Source: Bacteroidetes bacterium B1(2017) | Lineage (GTDB): Bacteria; Bacteroidota; Bacteroidia; UKL13-3 | Length of the DNA stretch: 64,000 bases | Direction of reading: 5' to 3' | Assembly (NCBI GenBank): GCA_002256395.1 | Contig: NKJG01000003.1 | Location: forward strand, 496,001 to 560,000 | Shown here: positions 21,501 to 28,347 of the stretch, one piece after another | Numbering within the stretch: position 1 is the first letter of the stretch | Layout of the letters: each line of letters opens with the position of its first letter | The notes under the pieces: generated by a model | What the model was told of the DNA's origin: nothing | The model's input: only the letters and a program-made list of their open reading frames with translations | Database searches by the model: none | Made by a program: the position numbers and the translations under genes

Positions 21501-21995
21501 AATTTTATCAATACCTCTACCTTAGAAGGAGCAGGTTACTTAGCTAAATTTACCTGGAGTTTAGGTGATGGAAATAAAGATTCTGTTAATAACTCGGTGT
21601 TTGGCAAACGTTATGGAGCCTTAGGTAGCTATACCATTAATTTAACCGCCACTACTAATTTAGGTTGCAGCAATACCTATTCTAGAACGGTGCGAGTGGT
21701 TTCAGATTTAATATGTAATCCTTTAGGACTTGCAGCTATTGAAGCCAAAGAAATTAACTTGTATCCAAATCCAAATGCGGGTATGTTTAGCATTAGTTTA
21801 AACAAAGCATTTGCAGGCACAGAAAGTATACGTATACTAGATTTGTTGGGTAGAGAAGTAGTGCTGAACCAAGCGCCAGTTAGAGGCTCGCAAACGCTAG
21901 AGCTGAACCTACACTTACAAGCAGGAAAATACTATGTAGAAATACAAACTGCCGAGGGAGAAACCTTGCGCAAATCGTTTGTAGTACTAGACTAA
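15576..21995 (+). CDS. Giant secreted NHL/PKD-repeat protein with T9SS sorting domain
   Basis: 2139 residues. Residues 1-26 are a signal peptide ending SSFA-Q. Residues about 36-360 hold six NHL repeats (for example GNVYVADQYNHRIRKV), which should fold as a six-bladed propeller. An Ig-like putative domain follows at about 468-545 (GSGSLPSGLSLDSVTGVIS). The bulk, about 550-2050, is three copies of a ~500-residue block starting near residues 556, 1058 and 1558, each opening with CTTRDVQFKDSS-like sequence and containing several PKD domains (WQFGDGDTS, YYWDFGDGT). Residues 2061-2139 are a type A T9SS sorting domain (NLYPNPNAGMF ... KSFVVLD). It is therefore exported by Sec and then placed on or released from the cell surface by T9SS, probably as an adhesin or matrix protein. 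Ligand unknown. Confidence 0.9.
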   Translation: MKTILPFITRLIVVVACLYLPLSSFAQPTLLIEPNRVTTFAGSTAGYFNATGTNAQFSLSTGVAADTFGNVFVADYNNNVIRKINAAGVVTTLAGNGTYGFADGPAASAMFKNPTGLACDLAGNVYVADQFNNRIRKVTPAGVVSTFAGDGFIGTTDGAGNIARFNFPTGVAVDAAGNVYVADQYNHRIRKVSPSAVVSTVCGSVAGAGYIDGISSVAQFNLPTGIAVDPFGNIYVADYNNHVIRKVTSGGFTSTIAGTGASGFKDSTSTLSLFSYPSGLFADALGDVYVADKGNNRIRKISSNGLVSTYAGDGVWGTTDGAGGSAQFANPYSIIKNRYNEIYIADANNNRIRKMAAPNITAFSTPLYIASASQNITIGGRNLISVVEVKAPTGYEVSLSATFGYLDSLEITPQFGEISTTIHFRLKANTVAGTYNGNVIVRATSASDQLIAVTGTVNCLPITISPVTLNAGSVGYTYTQNLTQTGLNFPTWRVGSGSLPSGLSLDSVTGVISGIPSALGLFNFSIKAVEGNCEQTRVYAVNMTGTPLSRWVYSGLNCTTRDVQFKDSSILATSWRWEFGDGFTSTLQNPLHIYAKDSVYTVKLIINGNADTSEQVISIATSASIPAITAVPSCNFVYSFKGAPAMYGYQYYWSFDIGSTGSADTLQTPTRSYPVSGSTTVNLTIVSQGKCLAVATPLVFNASAQTVGVTADMDISSILGNGCLNQRVLTNMSTGSGTTFAYSLDGGSFVSYSTPVILTALSNGLHTIKFAANDLSCYDTATQSFPISGAVAAFTNVPSICNQTVQFTNTSTQNYGSATYFWAFGSPLKGTSTLQNPNFDFGTPGVDTVSLTINTTSGCSNTVKLPITVGSGTGPNPSFSTSFMGGTCSNFVQFSNNTSNGTGATYYWDFGDGTNSTDINTIRGYGDTGYFLVTLNASTPGCSLSYSQNVYIPDSAFGPSAKFTINSKVQNINTQSFNFYNFSKHLNPAKGFNTKYYWSFGDGTIDSVNNSIYNKKYTLPGTYTVTLSAKNNLGCIDIYSQQVTVNQILTAKFGYDVNSCNNRYVQFHDSSTLATRYYWQFGDGDTSTFANPSHTYTRDSTYTVRLTVNGTVLYTQTITVATFPTVGTITQTHNCDNVYTFFGPASGNGLSYFWTFGAGSSGPSTTVQNPIRYYSVAGTSNVSLNVLSYGRCAVSAPTYTFTPLLYQDAAVARVSVSAPSGNLCGNARIITNNSNAGLTYTYSLDTNTFATIGSSITLNNISTGLHYVRIAAHNGVCFDTAYAEFHISNALPAFTSTPSICNQVVSFTSYSSSTDNGGLSYAWSFGRPQKGSSVDVHPSFNFGTPGVDSVSLTVTSSSGCSNTTKQAVTVGSGTTTLVAGFKTVQVPGLCENKFEFIDTTKGGTNITYNWDFGDGSSSDLKNPVKSFSDTGNFIVTLTSSIGGCFSAASHPVYISPNVFGPSASFSVSKNIQPLNGNSFNFINQSSNLSYGYIAQYYWRLGDGTLDSTHNSIYSKNYTVADTFDITLIAVSSTGCIDSTSNRIIITPQAMSKFGVVLNTCTNRQVQFLDSSSLATSYYWQFGDGDTSILASPSHSYTHDGYYDVTLTINGALSYTRKIFVVSNPTAQYTLTSNNCSNEFKFQSNDLGSTYTYQWHFSNGTASDTLVANPVLNFSAITTTLVDLSVTSGGRCTIKAPQDTIYSQVGVRAAAYVSSADFCGTTRTVNNTSVGGNAFYISMDGSAYAVYTAPVTYNNLGYGNHVLRFIATDGICSDTLETLFKVNSLTGAFTSRSSNCTPSVEFFSSMVSADASEISYVWNFAGEGNSIEANPLFLFSSTGKRYVSLTASSTSGCSKFVSDSVQVNSSIGPVSTFTASEIKTTPCQTGFNFVSTSPNATQFYWQFGDGLVSNQGPNTSTFHAYLDTGVFYATMVAINNLGCSTVSDTLPVRVTTAGKPSPVAGFSVNDSVQCLSFQSFNFINTSTLEGAGYLAKFTWSLGDGNKDSVNNSVFGKRYGALGSYTINLTATTNLGCSNTYSRTVRVVSDLICNPLGLAAIEAKEINLYPNPNAGMFSISLNKAFAGTESIRILDLLGREVVLNQAPVRGSQTLELNLHLQAGKYYVEIQTAEGETLRKSFVVLD

Positions 21996-22001
21996 CAGAA
22001 A

Positions 22002-22856
22002 TTAATACACTGCAGATTTTACCAGATACTTTTTGGGTAGAATTTGCAGTGTAAAGTTCTTACTCTCCATCCACTCGCCATCGAGGTGGGCTTGCAAGGG
22101 ATGTTGCGCCTCAATTTCTATATGTGTTGTTTTGTTAAATGTAACAAAAGGCAAGTTTAAATGCCTTCCTTTTTCTATTACAGGCAAATAGTTAAAGCGT
22201 TTTAGCAAACCTATTTTAGCAATACTAATAAAATCAAAGGCTCCATCAACTGGGCTAGCAAGTGGTGCCACCATAAATCCACCGCCATAGGTTTTTCCCT
22301 TGGCAATGCTAAGCATAAAGGCGGGCTGATCCCACTCTGCCTCGGGCGTTTTAATATGAATGTGGCTTTCTTTATAAAACAAGAGCAGGCTCACAATAGT
22401 ACTGTAGTATGCCATAAATCCATCAAAGAAACGCTTACCCAAATTGCGCTTCACCACCCAACCATCAAAGCCAATACCAACTCCATTTATAAACAGCTTA
22501 TTGTTGCAAGTGCCCGCATCCACGTGGCAGGTATACTGGCCAATAGCTAGCTCAAACTGCTGTTCTAGGCTCAGGCCACGCAAATGCAAACTCGCATAAT
22601 CGTTGCCCGTGCCACCAGGTATAAAGGCAATAGGTATGGCTATGTCTCTAAAATGATTGAGCACATGGTTTATGGTTCCATCGCCACCAATAATAATAAG
22701 GCAGGTATAGGCGCTTAAACTAGGAGGGTAACTTTTAAGAAAGGTTTGGTAAACAAGATTTCTCTCGCTTAAAAACGCCTCTAGTTTAGCGAGGTAAACC
22801 ATTGATTTTCCCTTGCCCGATTGGGGATTGCAGAGTATAAGGTAAGGTTTATTCAT
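22002..22856 (-). CDS. Diacylglycerol/lipid kinase family protein
   Basis: 284 residues of the YegS/DagK-like NAD-kinase-fold family, which phosphorylates diacylglycerol or related lipids with ATP. The nucleotide loop NPQSGKGKS (residues 10-18), the catalytic GGDGTINHVL (about 58-67) and FIPGGTGNDYA (about 79-89) are all present. No signal peptide; these enzymes work at the cytoplasmic face. It converges on the giant gene with a 6-base gap and no recognisable terminator. Lipid substrate cannot be told from sequence. Confidence 0.88.
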   Translation of the reverse strand: MNKPYLILCNPQSGKGKSMVYLAKLEAFLSERNLVYQTFLKSYPPSLSAYTCLIIIGGDGTINHVLNHFRDIAIPIAFIPGGTGNDYASLHLRGLSLEQQFELAIGQYTCHVDAGTCNNKLFINGVGIGFDGWVVKRNLGKRFFDGFMAYYSTIVSLLLFYKESHIHIKTPEAEWDQPAFMLSIAKGKTYGGGFMVAPLASPVDGAFDFISIAKIGLLKRFNYLPVIEKGRHLNLPFVTFNKTTHIEIEAQHPLQAHLDGEWMESKNFTLQILPKKYLVKSAVY

Positions 22857-22974
22857 AACAGGTAATGATAGCCAAGTTAAGAAATTAGTATCTAATAAAA
22901 TAAATTTTAAGACAAAGTGTAACTAAATTGCCAGCATAACGCTATACACCCAAAACCCCCAATAAGCAAAAAGA

Positions 22975-23460
22975 ATGACCGCCGCCGAGTACAATGCTTG
23001 CGTTGACCAACATGCAGATGCGCTGTTTCGCTTTGTTGTTAAAAACATCAAAGACCGAGACGCCGCCCGCGATGTGGTGCAAGATACATTTGAAAAGATG
23101 TGGTTAAAAGTGGATCAGGTTGACCCAATGAAGGCTAAGTGTTATTTGTTTACAACTGGCTATCATACCATGATTGATAAAATTAGAAAAGAGCAACGGA
23201 GTAGTTTAATGGAAGAGCACCACGAAAGCATGGTTAAAACCGAAAACCATTTTAGCGACATTAAAAAGGTTTTAGACAAAGCACTTCAAACACTAAACGA
23301 CATCCAACGCTCGGTAATTTTATTGAGAGATTATGAAGGCTATAGTTATGAGGAAATAGGGGAGATTACGGGCTTGAATGAAAGTCAGGTAAAGGTATAT
23401 ATTTACAGAGCACGTATAGCCCTAAAAAGCTATATTGGCAAAATAGAACATGTGGTTTAA
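22975..23460 (+). CDS. ECF-type RNA polymerase sigma factor
   Basis: 161 residues with the two-domain layout of sigma-70 group 4. Region 2 is at about residues 10-75 (DALFRFVVKNIKDRDAARDV, VQDTFEKMWLKV), binding -10-like DNA and polymerase. Region 4 is at about 105-155 (LNDIQRSVILLRDYEGYSYE, IGEITGLNESQVKVYIYRAR), a helix-turn-helix for the -35-like element. The next gene starts within two bases of its stop and looks like its membrane anti-sigma, so it is probably released in response to an envelope signal. Confidence 0.93.
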   Translation: MTAAEYNACVDQHADALFRFVVKNIKDRDAARDVVQDTFEKMWLKVDQVDPMKAKCYLFTTGYHTMIDKIRKEQRSSLMEEHHESMVKTENHFSDIKKVLDKALQTLNDIQRSVILLRDYEGYSYEEIGEITGLNESQVKVYIYRARIALKSYIGKIEHVV

Positions 23461-23461
23461 A

Positions 23462-24574
23462 ATGGAATTGAATAGAACAACATACGAAGCCTTTTTATTG
23501 GATGCCTTAGAAGGAAATCTTTCTGCGGCAGAGCAAGAAGAAGTGCGTTTGTTTCTGAGCCAAAACCCAGATCTACAAGCAGAGTTTGAGTTGCTACAAT
23601 CTGTTGAACCAAATGCCTTACACATAGACCTAGAAGAAACGATAGATTTTAGCTATCTAAAAAAAGATAGCAATACTGCTCTCACTCAAGAAGAATTTGT
23701 TGCCGCCCTTGAAGGAGATTTAAACCCTGCACAACAACAAGATTTTGATAGAAAAGTTAGGAGCAATAAAGAACTAGCAACAGAGTTTAGTTTATTCAAA
23801 CAAACTAAGCTAATACCCACACAAGTAGTATTTGAAAACAAAGACAGTTTAAAGAGAAAGCAAGCACGTGTTATTCCTATGTATATGCGTATTGCTGCGG
23901 TTGCGGCTGTGTTTTTGGCGATTTTGTTCTTTGGTTGGGAGGTAGGCACTGGGCGCTGGGCTTTGGGCGGTGGGCAGGAAGCGACCCTTCGACCACTTCG
24001 ACAGGCTCAGGGTGACACGAGGGGAGAAAGAGAAAGAGAAAGGGAAAGAGAAAGAACGAGCGACCCGCGACCAGCGACCCTTCGACAGGCTCAGGGACCA
24101 GCGACCCGCGACCCGCGACCAGCGACCCTTCCACAAGCTCAGGTACCAGAGAGGGTTTTGCAACAAATTGCTATTATTAATCAGCGACCTTCCTACACTA
24201 AGGCATCGGCGGGTGAAGCCCGCAACCTTCCTACTGCCAGATACCAGCAACTTGCCCTTTTACCAGCTACCCGCGACCCCTTGGGAGACCAGCGATTAGC
24301 GACTAGCGACCTTCCAAACACCAGCGACCCGCGACCAGCGACTTTCTTAACGCCTAAACAATGGTTGTTAAACAAACTTAAAGCTCAACTGCCAGAAGAA
24401 GCGCTTGCTTTAAATGATACCATTAGTAACGGTGGAGCTGGAGATGTGGCTTTAAACTTAATAGAAAAAACTACTGGAATTGCCTACCACGATAATACCA
24501 ATAGCGAAACTGGCTCGAGAGGTTTTGCCATTGTTTCTAAATATTTTGCATACGAAAAAATAACTCATCCTTAA
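23462..24574 (+). CDS. Membrane anti-sigma-like protein with in-frame repeat insertion
   Basis: About 370 residues. The cytoplasmic part has two similar helical segments (FLLDALEGNLSAAEQEEV at about 10-27; FVAALEGDLNPAQQQDF at about 75-91) as seen in Bacteroidota anti-sigma factors. A single transmembrane helix lies at about 140-159 (MYMRIAAVAAVFLAILFFGW). Residues ~161-296 are translated dispersed repeats (RERERERERT, SDPRPATLRQAQG, PATRDPRPATLPQAQ), not normal protein sequence. A plausible native C-terminus follows (LTPKQWLLNKLKAQLPEEAL). I chose the ATG at 23462, two bases after the sigma stop; an ATG at 23450 overlaps sigma. Role inferred from position. Confidence 0.75.
   Translation: MELNRTTYEAFLLDALEGNLSAAEQEEVRLFLSQNPDLQAEFELLQSVEPNALHIDLEETIDFSYLKKDSNTALTQEEFVAALEGDLNPAQQQDFDRKVRSNKELATEFSLFKQTKLIPTQVVFENKDSLKRKQARVIPMYMRIAAVAAVFLAILFFGWEVGTGRWALGGGQEATLRPLRQAQGDTRGERERERERERTSDPRPATLRQAQGPATRDPRPATLPQAQVPERVLQQIAIINQRPSYTKASAGEARNLPTARYQQLALLPATRDPLGDQRLATSDLPNTSDPRPATFLTPKQWLLNKLKAQLPEEALALNDTISNGGAGDVALNLIEKTTGIAYHDNTNSETGSRGFAIVSKYFAYEKITHP
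23944..24350 (+). repeat. Composite dispersed repeats inside a coding region
   Basis: In order: GGGCGCTGGGCTTTGGGCGG, CTTCGACAGGCTCAGGGTGA, a GAGAAAGAGAAAGGG purine tract, (CCAGCGACCCGCGA)n, a second and third CCCTTCGACAGGCTCAGG copy, GGCATCGGCGGGTGAAGCCC, and again CCAGCGACCCGCGACC. Each word occurs elsewhere in the window between genes. Here the whole stretch stays open in the frame of the anti-sigma-like gene. Confidence 0.85.
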
Positions 24575-24580
24575 AAAATT

Positions 24581-26062
24581 ATGAAGTACATGAAATACAT
24601 ACATTTGTTTTTACTAGTTGCCCTAAGTGCAAGTGCTTGGGCTCAGACCGAAACTAACTTAGCGGCCTTTACTAAAATTGAAACCAATGCACCTATTACC
24701 ATTCAATTGGTAGAAGGCACTAGCAACAAAGCTGCCCATACGGGTGGACTTAAAGACTTTAAGTTTACGACCGAGAACGGCGTATTAAGCATTGATCATA
24801 CCGGAAAAGATTTTACCAATAAAGAGCCTCTTAAAATTTATTTTACCACCTTATCGGCTATAGAATTAGAAGGAGTAACCTATGTGAATACAGCCGAAGG
24901 AACAAGCATTAAAAGCGATGCCTTTAGCATTGAATGTAGTGGTGCATCTAAATCTGATTTGCACCTGAATGTTAAGCACCTAAAAGTAGAATGTGTGGGT
25001 GCTAGCAAAATAACCCTTAGCGGTACGGCCGATACCAGTATAATAGAATTGGCTGGAGCTTCTAAAGTGTATGGTGCCGATTTAAAAACAAAAGAAATGA
25101 CCTTGGACGCGGCTGGTGCTAGCTACTTTAATGTGAATGCTAGTAACACCTTAAACATAGAGGCTTCTGGCGCTACTAAGGGAGTGTATGCAGGTAACCC
25201 AATAAATAAAAACATACAAGTAAGTGGCATTTCTAATATTGTAGATGTAGCAACTGGTCAGAACCTAAAAGACGAGCGCAGCAGCGGCGATGATACCACA
25301 CGCATTACCGTGGGCAAAAAGAAAGTTATTATTATTGAAGAAGGCGATGATTTACGTGTAGAAACAGAAGATGAAGAAGACACAGAAGAAAATCCAACCG
25401 ACTCAAAGCCAAGCAAGAAATATGAATTGAAAAAAGTGTATGCAGGTTTTGAATTAGGTATGAACCAATTTACATCGCCCAACCTAAAGTTTGAAATGCC
25501 TAAAGGATATGAGTACTTAGATTGTAATATAGGTAAATCGTGGTTCTATGGCTTAAACATATTGGAAGGCGATGTGCAATTAGTAAAAAACAAATTGGCT
25601 CTTACCAGCGGCTTAGGCATGCAGTTCCAAAACTTAACCTTTGCTTCAAACCAAGTATTAAAAGCATCGGGCAATACCCTGGCCGCCGATTCTGGCTTGG
25701 TGCCATTATCTAAAAACAGATTGTATACCTATAACTTAAATGTGCCGCTTATGCTAAAGTTTGCACCACGCACTAAGAAAGATCGCAATAATTTTCATAT
25801 AGCCGTGGGTGTTATTGGAAGCTTTAAAGCATACTCACATGTGCGTACCGAAACATCTGCTGCTGGCTATATGGTAGAAACAAAAACCAAAGACGATTAT
25901 AATATCAACCCTTTCCATGTAACTGCTACTGCACGCATAGGCTACGGTTGGTTAAGAGCATTTGCTAACTATGACCTTACGCCATACTTTAAACCAAATA
26001 ACGGTTTGAACCCAGATGTGAGAGTGTTCTCGGCGGGATTGACCTTGGTACCGTTTCAGTAG
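24581..26062 (+). CDS. Outer-membrane protein: head GIN (DUF2807) domain plus beta-barrel
   Basis: 493 residues. Signal peptide 1-22 (ending SAWA-Q). Residues about 28-225 form a right-handed repeat domain with recurring GASK/GAS turns (ECSGASKSDL, VECVGASKITL, ELAGASKVYG), the head-GIN-domain type. An acidic stretch (about 245-285, DLRVETEDEEDTEENPTD) leads to a C-terminal porin-like barrel (KKVYAGFELGMNQF ... SAGLTLVPFQ) ending in an aromatic residue context suited to outer-membrane insertion. It is six bases after the anti-sigma-like gene, so it is likely under the same ECF control. Function unknown; surface adhesion or envelope sensing is possible. Confidence 0.82.
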   Translation: MKYMKYIHLFLLVALSASAWAQTETNLAAFTKIETNAPITIQLVEGTSNKAAHTGGLKDFKFTTENGVLSIDHTGKDFTNKEPLKIYFTTLSAIELEGVTYVNTAEGTSIKSDAFSIECSGASKSDLHLNVKHLKVECVGASKITLSGTADTSIIELAGASKVYGADLKTKEMTLDAAGASYFNVNASNTLNIEASGATKGVYAGNPINKNIQVSGISNIVDVATGQNLKDERSSGDDTTRITVGKKKVIIIEEGDDLRVETEDEEDTEENPTDSKPSKKYELKKVYAGFELGMNQFTSPNLKFEMPKGYEYLDCNIGKSWFYGLNILEGDVQLVKNKLALTSGLGMQFQNLTFASNQVLKASGNTLAADSGLVPLSKNRLYTYNLNVPLMLKFAPRTKKDRNNFHIAVGVIGSFKAYSHVRTETSAAGYMVETKTKDDYNINPFHVTATARIGYGWLRAFANYDLTPYFKPNNGLNPDVRVFSAGLTLVPFQ

Positions 26063-26064
26063 GA

Positions 26065-26122
26065 GAAAGAGAAAGAGAAAGGGAAAGAGACCTCTTTCTG
26101 ATTCTGTTACTCTTTCTTTTCT
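26065..26122. repeat. Purine tract / pyrimidine tract repeat
   Basis: GAGAAAGAGAAAGAGAAAGG after the stop codon is followed by CCTCTTTCTGATTCTGTTAC and TCTTTCTTTTC. The two parts are roughly complementary and are one copy of the family also found at 15351, 28256, 29014, 31999, 51118, 53034 and 53711. Confidence 0.6.
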
Positions 26123-26133
26123 TATTGAAGGAA

Positions 26134-26172
26134 AAATCTGCATGGAGACTACTCTATGCAGATTTTTTTTTT
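26134..26172 (+). terminator. Terminator hairpin after the head-GIN gene
   Basis: AAATCTGCAT (26134-26143) pairs with ATGCAGATTT (26156-26165), with GAG/CTC extending the stem around an ACTA loop and a run of T behind. The same hairpin is repeated at 31686-31723 after the M15 peptidase gene, together with the following TTGCACGCAGCTAAAAAATA. Confidence 0.75.
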
Positions 26173-26186
26173 GCACGCAGCTAAAA

Positions 26187-26275
26187 AATAGCCCGGGCGT
26201 TTAGGCCCGGGATAAGGATTGAGCCAGCATTATATATTAGGCCTTTAGGCCTTTTGTGTTGCAAATGGTATATTT
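26187..26275. repeat. Half copy of nested-palindrome element
   Basis: AATAGCCCGGGCGTTTAGGC CCGGGATAAGG and AGGCCTTTAGGCCTTTT match the left half of the elements at 27993 and 31738, and the match fades after CAAATGGT. The right inverted end is missing. Confidence 0.65.
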
Positions 26276-26307
26276 GAATAAGACCAAATCGCCATACCAA
26301 AACCAAA

Positions 26308-26634
26308 ATGACAGATCCTATTGCGGCAGGTGCAAAACAAGCTAAACCCAAAAGAATGGTGGTGGGAGTGCTAAGCATTGTTTTTGGTATAATTAATCTT
26401 TTTGTCATTGGATACCTCGACTTTGACGTTTTATCGCCACTCATTCTACCCAAAGACTATTGCTACTACCACCTTCATGATATTCCTTGGTGGGTAGAAT
26501 TATTTTATCTATCAGGTTCAAGCAATGGTCATCCTGATGGTTCCATCTTCCATTATTTTCTCGTGTTTATACTTTCTTTATCTCTTGGTTTTATAGCAAG
26601 TAGAGCATTGATAAATAAATTCAGTAACAAATAG
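26308..26634 (+). CDS. Small hypothetical membrane protein
   Basis: 108 residues with two hydrophobic helices (about 17-35, MVVGVLSIVFGIINLFVIGY; about 83-102, FHYFLVFILSLSLGFIAS) separated by an aromatic loop. There is no recognisable family motif. ATG at 26308 follows directly on the repeat; a short basic N-terminus (KQAKPKR) precedes the first helix. The reading frame and composition look genuine, but no function can be given. Confidence 0.6.
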   Translation: MTDPIAAGAKQAKPKRMVVGVLSIVFGIINLFVIGYLDFDVLSPLILPKDYCYYHLHDIPWWVELFYLSGSSNGHPDGSIFHYFLVFILSLSLGFIASRALINKFSNK

Positions 26635-26674
26635 TATCAGCATAAAGCAGCAAACCCTTATCCGCGTTCCTGCG

Positions 26675-26762
26675 CAACTTGCAACTTATGCCGCAGGCAG
26701 ATAACGTAACCCGCAACATTATCAATGAAAGTTGTACCTTCATAGAAATCGGGTTGCGTAAG
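26675..26762. repeat. Dispersed repeat with CGTAACCCGCAACATT
   Basis: GATAACGTAACCCGCAACAT followed by TGTACCTTCAT recurs at 27832-27877 (GATAACGTAACTCGCAACAT, TGTACCTTCAT). GTTGCG / CGCAAC words at its ends are inverted to each other. Confidence 0.55.
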
Positions 26763-26835
26763 AAAAGATGTGTTGAAATATGTTAAACTGATCAGTATTT
26801 GGAAAGCAAAAAAAAAGCGTAATTTGTACATCATA

Positions 26836-27645
26836 ATGATTCGAATACTTACACTTAGTTTCTTGTTGCTTTTTAATTTGGGTGAGGTACTTTCGATTAC
26901 CTGCTATAAGAAAATTTCTTCAAATGCACATTCCATTTCGCCAAAAAGGCTTGTAAAGCAAATAAAGCAGGGTGATTTGGTGAGTTTTCAAAAATCCCTT
27001 CAAAGCGATAGCACTCTGCTGAACCATAGGTTCAAGGATAGCTCTAATTTACTTATGGTGGCCTTAAAACACAACAAAACAGAAATTGCAAAGTACCTTA
27101 TAGAAAAGGGAATAGAAGTAAATATTGAAACAAAAAAACACATCACACCTCTCTTAATTTCTACCCGATTACGACAATATGATATAACAAAATTGTTAGT
27201 TAAGAATGGAGCTTCCATTAACGTAGAGGCAGATTATGGAGAAACACCTTTAAGAAATTCAATGCAGTTGTTTGAACCAGATTCGAAAGATGATGTTGAA
27301 CTATTTAAGTTTTTAATTTCTAATGGTGCCGATGTTAAACACATTTGCGAGAGATGTTGTAGCTCTAGTTATTTAATAACAGCAATAAGTTCTTACAAAA
27401 ATGAAATGGCTATTTACTTATTGGATATAGGGGTAGATAGTTTAGAACATAAATCATGCAGAGGGTTTACGGCCCTTCACCTGGCAATTAGCTTTGATAA
27501 TTTGGAACTTGTTATGTACTTGCTTAAAAAAGGAGCAAATATTAATTCGAAAACAAGCCAAGGGTTAACCGTTTTTGAATTGGCTCGAAGATATAATGCA
27601 GGTGAAGTAATGTTGTATCTGGAGAATAATTATTGTGATAAATAA
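26836..27645 (+). CDS. Exported ankyrin-repeat protein
   Basis: About 269 residues from the ATG at 26836, chosen because it gives a signal peptide (MIRILTLSFLLLFNLGEVLS); an in-frame ATG at 26770 would add 22 residues that break it. Five or so ankyrin repeats follow (NLLMVALKHNKTEIAKYLIE, LLISTRLRQYDITKLLVKNG, LHLAISFDNLELVMYLLKKG). Ankyrin stacks bind other proteins; the partner is unknown. It stands alone between repeat-filled gaps. Confidence 0.8.
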   Translation: MIRILTLSFLLLFNLGEVLSITCYKKISSNAHSISPKRLVKQIKQGDLVSFQKSLQSDSTLLNHRFKDSSNLLMVALKHNKTEIAKYLIEKGIEVNIETKKHITPLLISTRLRQYDITKLLVKNGASINVEADYGETPLRNSMQLFEPDSKDDVELFKFLISNGADVKHICERCCSSSYLITAISSYKNEMAIYLLDIGVDSLEHKSCRGFTALHLAISFDNLELVMYLLKKGANINSKTSQGLTVFELARRYNAGEVMLYLENNYCDK

Positions 27646-28347
27646 TAGGAGGAGACTTTTTTCTGCTTCCCCCTTATTTCTTTCCTTAACTAGTTGTCAT
27701 TTTGAGCGAGTAGTTTTTTTACCACAAAGGCCACAACGGAAAAACAAAGGGCACAAAGCTCTGGTTTGTTTTGGTTCGACAGGCTCACCAATCTTTGGGA
27801 GTTTTTACGCAACTCGAAACTTCCGCCCTGGCGGATAACGTAACTCGCAACATTTTCGATGAAAACTGTACCTTCATGAGAGGCAAATAATTTAATTGAA
27901 ACATTTTATTTGAAAGGCATGCCTTCATAAGAAGCTGTTGCGAGTTACGTGCGCAAGCTTCGCTTGCTGTTGCGAGTTGCTTAAGAGAAAATCAATAGCC
28001 CGGGCGTTTAGGCCCGGGATAAGGATTGTAGAGTAACAAAATAGGAGGCCTTTAGGCCTTTTCTGCTGCAAATGGTTTTGCTTAATAAACAAATTCTATT
28101 CAAAAGGATAGAAGGCCTAAAGGCCTAATAATGGATTATCATTTACCTGTTATCCCAAGCCTAAAGGCCTGGGCTATTGTTTTAGATTGGTAAGGTTTTA
28201 GGTGAATGGCATGCCTTTCTTTAGTGAATCTGTTGCGAGTTACGTAAGAAGGGAAACCTCTTTCTCTTTCTGTTACTCTTTCTTCCCTTGAGTAGTTTTT
28301 TTACCACAACGGAAACAACGCGCAAATGGAGGTTACCTCTTCATCTG
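27646..28347. repeat. Gene-free repeat region before the toxin-antitoxin pair
   Basis: The 700 bases between the ankyrin gene and the toxin hold only dispersed repeats: GAGTAGTTTTTTTACCACA (27708 and again 28290, third copy 29048), GGTTCGACAGGCTCACC (27769), CGTAACTCGCAACATT (27838), TTCGCTTGCTGTTGCGAGTT (27958), the nested palindrome element (27993-28179) and a CTTTCTCTTTCTGTTACTCT tract (28260-28282). The short frames in it contain no credible gene. Confidence 0.6.
27993..28179. mobile_element. MITE/BIME-like nested-palindrome element, copy B
   Basis: About 187 bases. The left end CAATAGCCCGGGCGTTTAGG (27993) is inverted at the right end (CCTAAAGGCCTGGGCTATTG, ending 28179). Inside, AGGCCTTTAGGCCTTTTCT is inverted as GAAGGCCTAAAGGCCTA. 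It carries no coding capacity. Copy C at 31738 is nearly identical by eye, and similarity continues past the right end to about 28283. Probably moved or amplified in trans. Confidence 0.6.

Noticed and set aside
23849..24375. Minus-strand and alternate-frame open frames over the repeat block
   Set aside because: They lie inside the anti-sigma-like gene and owe their openness to GC-rich repeats; the forward frame links recognisable protein on both sides.
27765..27790. tRNA T-loop-like GGTTCGACAGGCTCACC
   Set aside because: No acceptor, D or anticodon stems around it; it belongs to the CCCTTCGACAGGCTCAGGG repeat family.
27635..27838. 67-codon frame after the ankyrin gene
   Set aside because: Overlaps the ankyrin stop and is made of dispersed repeats (QRPQRKNKGHKALVCFGSTG).
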